From Chloroflexota bacterium (GTDB taxonomy: Bacteria > Chloroflexota > Anaerolineae > B4-G1 > DUEL01): 12,243 nucleotides of DNA. The position numbers were made by a program, and so were the translations under genes. Below the pieces are notes generated by a model. The model was not told the DNA's origin. It ran no database searches and saw only the letters and a program-made list of their open reading frames with translations. The first letter of the stretch is position 1, and every line of letters begins with the position of its first letter. The stretch is from positions 1-12,243 of the forward strand of contig JAGHZG010000009.1 of NCBI GenBank assembly GCA_017743275.1, in the 5' to 3' direction. Shown here piece by piece: positions 1 to 6,720 of the stretch.

Positions 1-1251
1 GCCCAGAACCGTCCGGCCCTCATAGAGGGTATATCCAGCCCCTGAGTGCAGGTCCTCCGCCCGAAGGGTGACCTCCCGCCGGGGGTCAAAGACCACCAGG
101 TCGGCATCCGACCCCACCGCAACCGTCCCCTTCTTCGGGTACAGGCCGAAGATGCGCGCCGGGTTCTCGCAGAGGACCTGGACCAGCCGCACCAGGGAGA
201 TGCGCCCCCGGTTGACCCCCTCGTCGTGAGTGACGATGAACAGCGTTTCCAGGCCCGGCGCGCCGTAGGGCTGCTCCCGGAAGTCCCCCCAAGGGTCCTT
301 CTTCTTGGGCGCGTGGTCCGAAGAGACGACGGAGAGAGTGCCGTCGGCCAGGGCCTGCCAGAGGGCCTCCCGGTCGGCGTCGGTGCGCAGCGGCGGGCCG
401 ATTTTGGCCAGCGCGCCGCGCGTCCGCAGGAGGTCCTGAGTCAGCGTCAGATAGTGAGCGCAGGTCTCCGCGAAGACCGGCCTCCCCTCCGCCCGGGCCT
501 GGCGGATGGGGCGCAGGACCCGCGCCGCCGTCACGTGCACAATGTAGAGGGGGCACCCGGCCACTTCGGCCATGCAGAGGGCCCGGAAGACCGCCTCCTC
601 CTCCAGCGCCGGAGGGTGGGAGACGTTAAAATAGTGGGCCGCCTGAGGGCCCCCCAGTTCCTCCCAGTAGCGGTCCTCCAGATAGTCAATCCCGCCGCCG
701 TTTTCGGCATGCACCATCGCCATGCCGCCCCGTTCCGCCAGGAGGTGCATCGCCCAGAGCAGATGGTAGTCGTCGGTGTACCATTTCTGCTTCACGTAGG
801 CCAGGAAGAATTTGAAGGTGCGGACGCCCAGTTCCATCACCGGGGGGATTTCAGGGACCTGGCGCGGGGCCTCAAAGAGGCCGCCGTGGAGGCCGAAATC
901 CAGCCGGGAGCGGGCCCGACCGTCCTCCAGCATCCGCTCCACCTGCTCCAGGAGGCTCTCTCCGGTGCGGGCGTAGGCGAAGTGGAGGAGAGTGGTGATG
1001 CCGCCGTAGGCCGCCACGCTGGAACAGGCCTCCACGTCGTCCTCGTAGACGGGATGGACGTGGACGTCTATGGCGCCGGGGAGGACGTACATACCGGTGA
1101 CGTCCACCACTTCGCGGGCGGGGTGGTCCCGCAGGTCCGGGGCGATGGCGGCGACCGTCTCACCGCGCACGCCCACATCGGCCCGCCGGATTCCCTCTCC
1201 GGTGACCAGCAGGCCGCCGGCAAGTAAGAGGTCAAAGGGGGCTTCGGTCAT
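1..1251 (-). CDS. D-hydantoinase/dihydropyrimidinase-family amidohydrolase (C-terminus cut by window edge)
   Basis: Cyclic-amidohydrolase family enzyme, which hydrolyses cyclic amide rings such as hydantoins or dihydropyrimidines in the cytoplasm. Reading down from an ATG at 1251, 417 codons stay open to base 1; family members are usually about 450-460 residues, so roughly 40 C-terminal residues are missing. All binuclear-metal ligands are visible at the positions expected for D-hydantoinases: H64 and H66 in IDVHVHP, the carboxylated lysine K147 in TFKFFLAY, H181 in VHAEN, H239 in YIVHVT and D312 in SSDHAP. The start is supported by an AGGAG at 1260-1256, four bases before the ATG. It is transcribed away from the sugar locus and has its own promoter, so co-function with the transporter is not shown. 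Dihydroorotase or allantoinase is possible, but the motif spacing favours hydantoinase. The substrate is not predictable from sequence alone. Confidence 0.9.
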   Translation of the reverse strand, partial: MTEAPFDLLLAGGLLVTGEGIRRADVGVRGETVAAIAPDLRDHPAREVVDVTGMYVLPGAIDVHVHPVYEDDVEACSSVAAYGGITTLLHFAYARTGESLLEQVERMLEDGRARSRLDFGLHGGLFEAPRQVPEIPPVMELGVRTFKFFLAYVKQKWYTDDYHLLWAMHLLAERGGMAMVHAENGGGIDYLEDRYWEELGGPQAAHYFNVSHPPALEEEAVFRALCMAEVAGCPLYIVHVTAARVLRPIRQARAEGRPVFAETCAHYLTLTQDLLRTRGALAKIGPPLRTDADREALWQALADGTLSVVSSDHAPKKKDPWGDFREQPYGAPGLETLFIVTHDEGVNRGRISLVRLVQVLCENPARIFGLYPKKGTVAVGSDADLVVFDPRREVTLRAEDLHSGAGYTLYEGRTVLG

Positions 1252-1390
1252 CGGACTCCTTTTCTGCGACCACAGCGCTGTTTGCACCGTAGAGGAGCAA
1301 AGCGCGCGGAGAGATAAGAGTTCATCGGCAACTACCCACCAGGGAGCCTCTGGGCAAGCGCCATAAAAGACGCTGGCGAAGGCACGCCCC

Positions 1391-1438
1391 TGTAGCGCAG
1401 GCCGCCAGGCCTGCATCAGGCGAACTGCCCGCGCTACG
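1391..1438 (-). repeat. Nested inverted repeat in the hydantoinase leader
   Basis: An outer arm GTAGCGC at 1392-1398 pairs with GCGCTAC at 1431-1437, with a possible G-T pair beyond it. Within it a second stem has arms GCAGGCC (1397-1403) and GGCCTGC (1408-1414) around the loop GCCA; the two stems overlap by two bases, so they may be alternatives. A further small hairpin, ATCGG-caaa-CCGAT, lies at 1441-1454. All would be transcribed in the predicted 5' leader of the hydantoinase gene. I do not recognise a riboswitch class. It may be a dispersed GC-rich repeat rather than a regulator. Confidence 0.5.
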
Positions 1439-1480
1439 TTATCGGCAAACCGATCAGGGTAGGCAGTTACGTTCATCGGT

Positions 1481-1509
1481 ATTATAGCAGGGGATCACGG
1501 ATTGTACAA
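1481..1509 (-). promoter_or_regulatory. Predicted sigma70-type promoter for the hydantoinase gene
   Basis: Read on the minus strand, TTGTAC (1509-1504) is followed after 17 bases by a perfect TATAAT (1486-1481). The -35 element matches consensus only in its TTG, but spacing and -10 are ideal. The start of transcription would fall near 1474, giving a leader of about 220 bases before the ATG at 1251. The site is back to back with the regulator promoter, about 35 bases away, so the two could influence one another. Confidence 0.55.
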
Positions 1510-1542
1510 ACCAAATTCCCGGTAAAAACGATATTTGCGGTC

Positions 1543-1571
1543 TTGACAAACCGGCCCTTTTGTGGTATAAT
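1543..1571 (+). promoter_or_regulatory. Perfect-consensus sigma70 promoter of the lacI-family gene
   Basis: TTGACA at 1543-1548 and TATAAT at 1566-1571 are separated by exactly 17 bases, matching the housekeeping consensus at all twelve positions. Transcription should start near 1578, inside the first operator copy (1577-1590). A bound repressor would therefore cover the start site. Such an intrinsically strong promoter suggests that expression is set mainly by repression rather than by an activator. It may drive the regulator and, by read-through, the transporter genes, since no T-rich terminator follows the regulator gene. Confidence 0.88.
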
Positions 1572-1576
1572 TCATT

Positions 1577-1590
1577 TGAGAGCGCTCCCA
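1577..1590. promoter_or_regulatory. CelR/CebR-type operator, copy 1
   Basis: TGAGAGCGCTCCCA differs at one position from the perfect palindrome TGGGAGCGCTCCCA found again at 1650 and 9746. It overlaps the predicted transcription start of the strong promoter just upstream. TGGGAGCGCTCCCA is the known target of the cellobiose-responsive LacI-family repressors CelR of Thermobifida fusca and CebR of Streptomyces, so the regulator encoded downstream is the likely binder. Confidence 0.8.
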
Positions 1591-1596
1591 GGAATA

Positions 1597-1638
1597 GCCG
1601 CCAATTTTGCAGGAAAAGGGGTTTGGGCGGCCTTTTTT
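1597..1638 (+). terminator. Attenuator-like hairpin plus T-tract in the lacI leader
   Basis: GCCGCC (1597-1602) pairs perfectly with GGCGGC (1626-1631), and the stem is followed after one base by six T residues (1633-1638). Inside the 23-base loop, TTTT (1605-1608) can pair with AAAA (1614-1617). This has the form of an intrinsic terminator lying in the untranslated leader, between the two operator copies and before the start codon at 1676. It could stop part of the transcripts. The long loop makes it weaker than a classical terminator, and it may be fortuitous. Confidence 0.4.
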
Positions 1639-1649
1639 ACGAATAATTT

Positions 1650-1663
1650 TGGGAGCGCTCCCA
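1650..1663. promoter_or_regulatory. CelR/CebR-type operator, copy 2 (perfect palindrome)
   Basis: TGGGAGCGCTCCCA is a perfect 14-base palindrome identical to the described CelR/CebR operator. It lies in the leader, 12 bases before the regulator's ATG. Its centre is 73 bases from the centre of copy 1, close to seven turns of B-DNA, so a tetrameric repressor, or two dimers brought together, could hold both sites on the same face of the helix. On its own it could also act as a roadblock to elongating polymerase. Confidence 0.88.
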
Positions 1664-1675
1664 GAAAGGGCCGCT

Positions 1676-2710
1676 ATGCCTCCGACCCTGGAAGAAGTCG
1701 CCAAACTGGCCGGCGTATCCCGGTCCACCGTCTCCCGGGTGGTCAACCAGCACCCCAACGTGCGCCCGGAGGTGCGGGAGCGGGTCTGGGAGGTCATCCG
1801 GAAGACCGGTTATCAGCCCCATGCCGCCGCCCGCAGTCTGGCTACCCGGCGCACCCGGGTCATCGGTCTCATCATCCCCCAGGCGGTCACCACCCTCTTC
1901 ACCGACCCGTATTTCCCCATCCTCATCCGGGGCATCGCCGATGCCTGCAATGCCCATAACTACCACCTGATGCTCTCCCTGTTCAGCCGTCGCCGGGTTC
2001 AGGAATCCCGTGCCCGCCAGGACCTGCTGTACCAGCAAGTGTTGCGCGGCCGGTACCTGGACGGAGTGGTCGTCTCCTCGGCGCCGCTGGATGATCCCAT
2101 TTTCCCCCGTCTCCTGGAAGACGGGGTGCCCTTCATTATCGTTGGGCGGTATCCCCATGAGCGGGCCAATTACGTGGACGTGGACAACGTCGCCGGCGCG
2201 CGGATGGCGGTGGAGCACCTCTTGCGGCTGGGGCACGAGCGGGTGGCCACCATCACCGGGCCTCTGAACATGTGCTCTGGCCAGGACCGCCTGGAGGGAT
2301 ACCGGCAGGCACTGGCGGCCCGGGGGATCCCGGTGGACGAGGACCTCATCGCGGAGGGGGATTTCACCGAACAGGGGGGACAGGCCGCCATGCGGCGGCT
2401 CCTGCCCCATCGGCCCACCGCAGTCTTCGCGGCCAGCGATATGATGGCCGCCGGCGCGATCAAAGTTCTCCGCGAGGCCGGGCTGCGGGTCCCAGAGGAC
2501 GTGGCCGTGGTCGGTTTTGACGACATACCGCTGGCCTCTATGGTAGAACCTCCCCTCACCACCGTCCGCCAGCCCATAGAACAAACGGGCGGTATGGCGG
2601 TGGAATTGCTGGTCAGTCTGCTGGAGAACCCCGGGGAGGAGACCGTTCACTGGGTCGTGCTGCCCACCGAACTGGTCATCCGGGCCTCCTGCGGGGGTCG
2701 GTCCCGATAA
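1676..2710 (+). CDS. LacI-family transcriptional repressor, CelR/CebR-like
   Basis: Sugar-responsive repressor of 344 residues, the normal length for the family. Residues 1-55 form the DNA-binding domain: [12 protein letters not shown], the recognition helix STVSRVVN, then the [11 protein letters not shown] hinge-helix region. The rest is the periplasmic-binding-protein-like sensor, with IGLIIP opening the first lobe and [17 protein letters not shown] and [25 protein letters not shown] near the end, as in LacI relatives. I chose the ATG at 1676 because TLEEVA then begins at residue 4, as usual; an in-frame ATG at 1607 would add 23 residues across operator 2. There is only a weak ribosome-binding site (AAAGGG, 1665-1670). 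Operator copies next to it match the CelR/CebR site, so the inducer is probably cellobiose or a related oligosaccharide. The effector is inferred, not read from the binding pocket. Confidence 0.93.
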   Translation: MPPTLEEVAKLAGVSRSTVSRVVNQHPNVRPEVRERVWEVIRKTGYQPHAAARSLATRRTRVIGLIIPQAVTTLFTDPYFPILIRGIADACNAHNYHLMLSLFSRRRVQESRARQDLLYQQVLRGRYLDGVVVSSAPLDDPIFPRLLEDGVPFIIVGRYPHERANYVDVDNVAGARMAVEHLLRLGHERVATITGPLNMCSGQDRLEGYRQALAARGIPVDEDLIAEGDFTEQGGQAAMRRLLPHRPTAVFAASDMMAAGAIKVLREAGLRVPEDVAVVGFDDIPLASMVEPPLTTVRQPIEQTGGMAVELLVSLLENPGEETVHWVVLPTELVIRASCGGRSR

Positions 2711-2715
2711 CTCAT

Positions 2716-2733
2716 CAAAAGTGCCTGGCACGT
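2716..2733. repeat. Dispersed repeat containing GTGCCTGGCAC, copy A
   Basis: CAAAAGTGCCTGGCACGT occurs here and again, base for base, at 8634-8651, with a third, inverted core at 8620-8630. The core GTGCC-T-GGCAC is a palindrome with a single central base, too tight for a good hairpin but suitable as a protein-binding or repeat-unit core. Here it sits six bases after the regulator's stop codon and before an A-rich stretch (2736-2755). Function unknown. Confidence 0.75.
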
Positions 2734-2837
2734 TCAAAAAAGAAAAAAGAAAGGAGGGAAGTGCAGGGGAGTGACATAAATATCCGTCCAACCATTGTAT
2801 TGTCCTATCCAATATTCCAAAAAACAGGAGGAGGAAG

Positions 2838-4610
2838 ATGTCCCGGAAACTGATGTTCGTCGTTCTGAGTGCCCTTGTTGTGGGCAGTCTGCTGCTGACG
2901 GCCTGTCAGCCCCAGACGGTGACCGTGGTCCAGACGGTCCCGGTCAAAGAGACGGTCCCCGTCATCATCACCCCGACCCCCGCTCCTTCGCCGGTGGTCT
3001 ATCCGCGCAACGAGACCCTCTATACCAGCGGGAAGCAGTGGGGTCCGCCCACCTCGTGGAACCCGCTCCAGCCCGGCTCCTACGCCATGGGGGTGATCGG
3101 CCTCTGCTACGAGACCCTCTTCCTCTTTGACCCCCTGAAGAACGAGTACATCCCCTGGCTGGCGGAGAGCGGCCAGTTCGTGAGCGACAAGGTCTACGAG
3201 GTGAAACTCCGCCAGGGCATCCAGTGGCAGGATGGCCAGCCCTTCACCGCCGCCGATGTTGTCTACACCTTTGAACTGGGCAAACTGCCGGGCGTATACT
3301 ACGCAGGGCTGTGGAACTGGATGGAGAAGGTGGAGGCGGTGGATGACTATACGGTCCGCTTCACCTTCAAGGAAGTCCGCCACCAGTCCTGGTGGAACAC
3401 CCTCTACAACACCGCCATCGTCCCCAAGCACGCCTGGGAGGGCCGGTCTCAGGAGGAGATTGTCAACGGCCCGAATCTGCCCCCGATGGGCACCGGCGCC
3501 TATATGTACGATACCCACTCCGAGGACCGGATGGTCTGGAAGCGGAACGACAACTGGTGGGCCACGAAACTGCTGGGCCGCTCGGTGGCGCCCAAGTACA
3601 TCTTGGACATCGTCAACCCCAGCAACAACGTGGCCCTGGGCCTGTTCCTCAAGGGGGAGATGGACCTGAGCAACAACTTCCTGCCGGGCATCGCCACCCT
3701 GGTGAAGGGCGGCTACGGCGTGAAGACCTGGTACGACGACGCGCCGTTCATGCTCTCCGCCAACACCGCCTTCCTGTTCATGAACACCACCAAGAAGCCG
3801 ATGGACGACCCGGCCTTCCGCAAGGCGATGGCCTACGCGGTCAACGTGGATGAAATCGTGACCAAGGTGTACGGCAACATCGTCCAGAAGGCCAACCCCA
3901 GCGGCCTCCTGCCCACCTGGGAGCAGTACGTGGACCCGGCGGTGGTGAGCGAACTGGGCTTCTCGTACAACCCCGACCAGGCCAAGAAGATTCTGGACCA
4001 GGCCGGCTACAAGGACGTGGATGGCGACGGCTTCCGCGAGGCCCCCGACGGCTCCAAGATTGCACTGAAGATCATCGTGCCCTTCGGGTGGACGGACTGG
4101 ATGGAGTCCATCCGCGTCATCGCGGCCGGGGCTCAGGCGGTGGGCATCAACCTGCAGCCGGACTTCCCGGACTTCGGCGGGTACTGGGACCAGTTGACCG
4201 GCGGGACCTTTGATATGGCCATCAACAACTTTGGCTCCAACCTGAGCGACACCCCCTACACCTTCTACGCCTGGCTCTTCCGCAACCCCATTGAGGCCTC
4301 CATGCCCAACGGCAACTTCGGCCGGTACGAGAACCCCGAGGTCTTTGCGCTGGTGGACGAACTGGACCGGACCCCGAAAGAACAGATGGGCGCCGTCATC
4401 TCCAAGATTCAGCGCATCCAGTTGACGGAGATGCCGGCGGTGCCGCTGTGGTACAACGGTCTGTGGGCCCAGTGGAACGAGACCTACTGGACCAACTGGC
4501 CGGGGGCCGCGGAGGGTCTGCCCAAGTACCTGCCGTGCACCTGGAACGGCTACTGGAACATGACCTCCATCCTGATGCTCACCGAACTGAAGCCGGCCCA
4601 GTCCCAGTAG
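2838..4610 (+). CDS. Family-5 (Opp/Dpp-type) extracellular solute-binding lipoprotein
   Basis: Binding component of the ABC importer encoded downstream; it captures substrate outside the membrane. The 590-residue product starts with a lipoprotein signal peptide: charged SRK, a hydrophobic stretch, then the lipobox LTAC with the lipidated cysteine at residue 23. A Thr/Val/Pro-rich linker to about residue 50 follows. The SBP_bac_5 domain shows YEVKLRQGIQWQDGQPFTAADVVYT in two blocks and FRKAMAYAVNVDEIV near residue 330. Residues 393-401 (DVDGDGFRE) look like a calcium-binding loop, common in this family. The start has AGGAGGAGG at 2826-2834. No CelR-type operator is seen just upstream, so it probably depends on read-through from the regulator promoter or on an unrecognised promoter. 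Relatives bind peptides, but in Thermotoga and Pyrococcus also cello- and manno-oligosaccharides. The neighbouring phosphorylases favour a beta-glucan or mannan oligosaccharide. Confidence 0.93.
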   Translation: MSRKLMFVVLSALVVGSLLLTACQPQTVTVVQTVPVKETVPVIITPTPAPSPVVYPRNETLYTSGKQWGPPTSWNPLQPGSYAMGVIGLCYETLFLFDPLKNEYIPWLAESGQFVSDKVYEVKLRQGIQWQDGQPFTAADVVYTFELGKLPGVYYAGLWNWMEKVEAVDDYTVRFTFKEVRHQSWWNTLYNTAIVPKHAWEGRSQEEIVNGPNLPPMGTGAYMYDTHSEDRMVWKRNDNWWATKLLGRSVAPKYILDIVNPSNNVALGLFLKGEMDLSNNFLPGIATLVKGGYGVKTWYDDAPFMLSANTAFLFMNTTKKPMDDPAFRKAMAYAVNVDEIVTKVYGNIVQKANPSGLLPTWEQYVDPAVVSELGFSYNPDQAKKILDQAGYKDVDGDGFREAPDGSKIALKIIVPFGWTDWMESIRVIAAGAQAVGINLQPDFPDFGGYWDQLTGGTFDMAINNFGSNLSDTPYTFYAWLFRNPIEASMPNGNFGRYENPEVFALVDELDRTPKEQMGAVISKIQRIQLTEMPAVPLWYNGLWAQWNETYWTNWPGAAEGLPKYLPCTWNGYWNMTSILMLTELKPAQSQ

Positions 4611-4621
4611 TCGCCCTTCGG

Positions 4622-4658
4622 TCGCCCCTCCTTCGCCCGAGGGAGGGGCGAGTTTTTT
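4622..4658 (+). terminator. Strong intrinsic terminator after the binding-protein gene
   Basis: TCGCCCCTCC (4622-4631) pairs perfectly with GGAGGGGCGA (4642-4651), and the stem can extend inward through TTC/GAG with a G-T pair to a four-base loop GCCC. One base later come six T residues (4653-4658). It starts 12 bases after the stop codon. Placed between the binding protein and its permeases, it should let most transcripts end after the binding protein, giving the usual excess of binding protein over membrane components. Confidence 0.9.
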
Positions 4659-4675
4659 CTGAGGGGATGGATCCC

Positions 4676-4704
4676 TGCGGCGGCGGCCTTCGGCCGCCGC
4701 CGCA
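4676..4704. repeat. Perfect 13-bp GC-only hairpin in the gap before the permease genes
   Basis: TGCGGCGGCGGCC (4676-4688) and GGCCGCCGCCGCA (4692-4704) are exact reverse complements around a TTC loop. No T-tract follows, so this is not a classical terminator. It lies 18 bases after the terminator T-run. It could protect the 3' end of the binding-protein transcript or be a dispersed palindromic element. The rest of the gap to 4860 contains a small GGGGC/GCCCC hairpin (4754-4770) and an AT-rich patch near 4801-4828, with no promoter that I can call with confidence. Confidence 0.6.
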
Positions 4705-4860
4705 GAACCCCCAGTTGCAGGAACACGGAATTCGGGTAAACTTAAAAACGGATGGGGCATATTCGGCCCCCTGATCCCCCAATTCCTGAAGTCTGGCGTT
4801 TTGAGAAATGGTAAAGAATATATTTTACAGCGGGCCACCCCGGCCTGCAGAGGGAGCAAC

Positions 4861-5847
4861 ATGGGACGCTACCTGGGACGGAAACTCCTGATCTATGCGC
4901 TGACCTTTTTCCTCGCAGTGACCATTGACTGGATGATCCCCCGCTTTATGCCGGGCGACCCGGTTTCTTTGATGATTGCCCGGATCGGGACCCGCCCGGA
5001 GGCTGCCGAGGTCCTCCGCGGGTACTTCATCCAGGCCTTCGGGCTGGATGTCCCCCTCTGGCAGCAGTACCTGAACTTCTGGAAGGCCCTCTTTCAGGGA
5101 GACCTGGGGGTCAGCATCTGGCTCTATCCCCAACCGGTCATCAAGATCATCCAGCGGGCCATCCCCTACGACCTTTTCATCCTGCTCCCGGCCATTCTGC
5201 TGAGTTGGTTTGCCGGAAATCACGTTGGAGCGCTAGCCGCCCGGGCCCGCTGGCTGGATAACACCCTCCTCCCCGTGGGGTACCTCCTGACCGCCACTCC
5301 GTATATGTGGCTGGCCATCTTGTTGGCCTGGTCCCTGGGCAACGTGGCGGGCGTTTTCCCCATCGCCGGTGCCTACAGTTTCTCTATCCGTCCTCATCTC
5401 TCCCTTCGGTTCATTCTGGACCTGCTCCATCACTGGTTCTTACCGTTTCTGTCGCTCTTTCTGGTGATGTTCGGCGGGTGGGCCATCGGGATGCGGAACA
5501 TGATCATCTACGAAATGGAATCCGACTATTCCCGCTACCTGGAGGCGTTGGGCACTCCGCAGAAGTTGATCCGAAAATACGCCTTCCGCAACGCGATGCT
5601 CCCCCAGATCACCGGCCTGGCTCTCCAGTTGGGCGGCATCGTGGCGGGCGCCGTAGCTACAGAGGTCGTCTTCGCCTATCCGGGCATCGGCTACATCATC
5701 CTCAACGCGGTCCAGAATCAGGACTACTTCCTGCTGCAGGGGTGCTTCCTGTTCATCATCATTGGCGTCCTGCTGGCGAACTTCCTGATTGACATCGTCT
5801 ACGTCATCGTGGACCCCCGGACAAGACTCGGGATGACGGGTGAATAG
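4861..5847 (+). CDS. OppB/DppB-type ABC transporter permease
   Basis: Inner-membrane channel subunit of the importer, 328 residues, normal for the family. Hydrophobic segments lie near residues 9-28, 103-125, 136-160, 190-215, 252-275 and 292-318, consistent with six membrane spans. The cytoplasmic EAA loop that contacts the ATPases is clear at 228-248 (EALGTPQKLIRKYAFRNAMLP). YPGIGYIILNAV near 273-284 and the VDPRTRLG tail are typical of OppB. I chose the ATG at 4861, preceded by GAGGGAG, because MGRYLGRKLL is the family's usual beginning. An in-frame TTG at 4801 would add 20 residues that lack family character and an upstream ribosome-binding site. It is first of four near-contiguous transporter genes; the next starts two bases after its stop. 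The N-terminal IDWMIPRFMPGDP resembles sugar-type members of the family, but specificity lies in the binding protein. Confidence 0.94.
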   Translation: MGRYLGRKLLIYALTFFLAVTIDWMIPRFMPGDPVSLMIARIGTRPEAAEVLRGYFIQAFGLDVPLWQQYLNFWKALFQGDLGVSIWLYPQPVIKIIQRAIPYDLFILLPAILLSWFAGNHVGALAARARWLDNTLLPVGYLLTATPYMWLAILLAWSLGNVAGVFPIAGAYSFSIRPHLSLRFILDLLHHWFLPFLSLFLVMFGGWAIGMRNMIIYEMESDYSRYLEALGTPQKLIRKYAFRNAMLPQITGLALQLGGIVAGAVATEVVFAYPGIGYIILNAVQNQDYFLLQGCFLFIIIGVLLANFLIDIVYVIVDPRTRLGMTGE

Positions 5848-5849
5848 TT

Positions 5850-6716
5850 ATGGAACAGGAACAACCGAAGAAAGTCCGAAGTGAATTTATTTTCTTCGCC
5901 TGGAGAAACGCTAAACTCCGCATCGGTGTCAGCATCCTCCTGGTTTTCATTGTTTTTGCGGTCGTGGGGCCCTTTTTGGTGAAATATGATCCATACGAGT
6001 ACAGCGGCCCTATGGGCGCGCCGCCCTCGCGGGAGCACTGGTTTGGCACGACCATCTTCGGTCAGGACGTCTTCAGTCAGTTCGCCCTCGGCACCCGCTC
6101 CACCCTCACTGTTGGTCTGCTGGGAGGATGCATTGGGACGATGGTCGGTATCCTGGTCGGCCTGCTGGGGGGGTACCGGGGCGGTATGCTGGACGAATTC
6201 CTGAATGTGATAACCAACATCATCCTGATTATCCCAACCCTCGCCGTTCTCATCATCATCGCGGCGTATCTGGAGGTTCGGGGTATCCTCACTCAAAGCC
6301 TTTTCATCGGACTGACGGCCTGGCCCTGGGCGGCGCGGGCCATCCGTGCCCAGACCTTCTCCCTGCGCGTGCGGGAGTTTGTCGACCTGGCCCGGATCAC
6401 CGGCCGGAGTTCCCTGCGCATCGTCCTCACCGAAATCGCGCCCAATATGATGTCGTACCTCCTGCTGGTCTTCATCCTCCAGTTCGGCGGGGCCGTGCTC
6501 AACGCGGCCACGCTGGACTTTATCGGTCTGGGTCCCACGAAAGGGGTTTCCCTGGGCCTGATCATGAACAATGCCGTCCTCTGGGCCGCGCTGCAACTGG
6601 GCATGTGGTGGTGGCTGCTCCCGCCCGGCGCTACCATCGCCGCCATTGTCGGGGCCCTCTACATCACCAACGTCGGCCTGGACGAGATTTTCAACCCCAA
6701 ACTGCGGGAGATGTGA
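5850..6716 (+). CDS. OppC/DppC-type ABC transporter permease
   Basis: Second inner-membrane subunit, pairing with the OppB-type protein to form the channel. The 288 residues begin with a short charged tail, then a first membrane span (about 25-42), the conserved REHWFGTTIFGQDVFSQ stretch (61-77) that marks OppC, and five further hydrophobic segments. The EAA loop is at 177-202 (FVDLARITGRSSLRIVLTEIA and following), and LDFIGLG is at 222-228. Compared with typical OppC proteins, the end after DFIGLG is ordinary, with no fusion or break. The ATG at 5850 lies two bases after the previous stop and has only a poor ribosome-binding site, suggesting translational coupling. The downstream ATPase starts four bases after its stop. 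Nothing in the sequence itself tells peptide from sugar transport. Confidence 0.94.
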   Translation: MEQEQPKKVRSEFIFFAWRNAKLRIGVSILLVFIVFAVVGPFLVKYDPYEYSGPMGAPPSREHWFGTTIFGQDVFSQFALGTRSTLTVGLLGGCIGTMVGILVGLLGGYRGGMLDEFLNVITNIILIIPTLAVLIIIAAYLEVRGILTQSLFIGLTAWPWAARAIRAQTFSLRVREFVDLARITGRSSLRIVLTEIAPNMMSYLLLVFILQFGGAVLNAATLDFIGLGPTKGVSLGLIMNNAVLWAALQLGMWWWLLPPGATIAAIVGALYITNVGLDEIFNPKLREM

Positions 6717-6720
6717 GCCG

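Noticed and set aside
46..1227. Long plus-strand open frame antisense to the hydantoinase
   Set aside because: Its product is low-complexity and resembles no family, while the opposite strand encodes a full set of hydantoinase metal ligands. High GC content keeps antisense frames open.
1252..1480. T-box or known riboswitch in the hydantoinase leader
   Set aside because: The leader contains TGGTGGGTAG, but lacks the T-box consensus and a following terminator; no other known riboswitch core was recognised.
1607..1675. Upstream in-frame ATG extending the LacI-family protein by 23 residues
   Set aside because: The extension would be encoded by the terminator-like hairpin and operator 2; the DNA-binding domain begins properly at the ATG at 1676.
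2761..2853. Possible small leader peptide starting at GTG 2761 after AAGGAGGG
   Set aside because: The 30-codon frame overlaps the binding-protein start and has no recognisable features; the purine-rich stretch may just be A-rich intergenic sequence.
4801..4860. TTG start extending the OppB-type permease by 20 residues
   Set aside because: No ribosome-binding site lies before it, and the added stretch is polar and unlike family N-termini; the ATG at 4861 fits better.
2805..4862. 685-codon open frame antisense to the binding-protein gene
   Set aside because: Its composition (Gly/Val/His/Gln-rich, no motifs) is that of a shadow frame, and it runs through the intrinsic terminator and the lipoprotein gene.
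5226..5239. Partial operator match TTGGAGCGCTAGCC
   Set aside because: Only the left half and centre match, and it lies deep inside the permease coding sequence.
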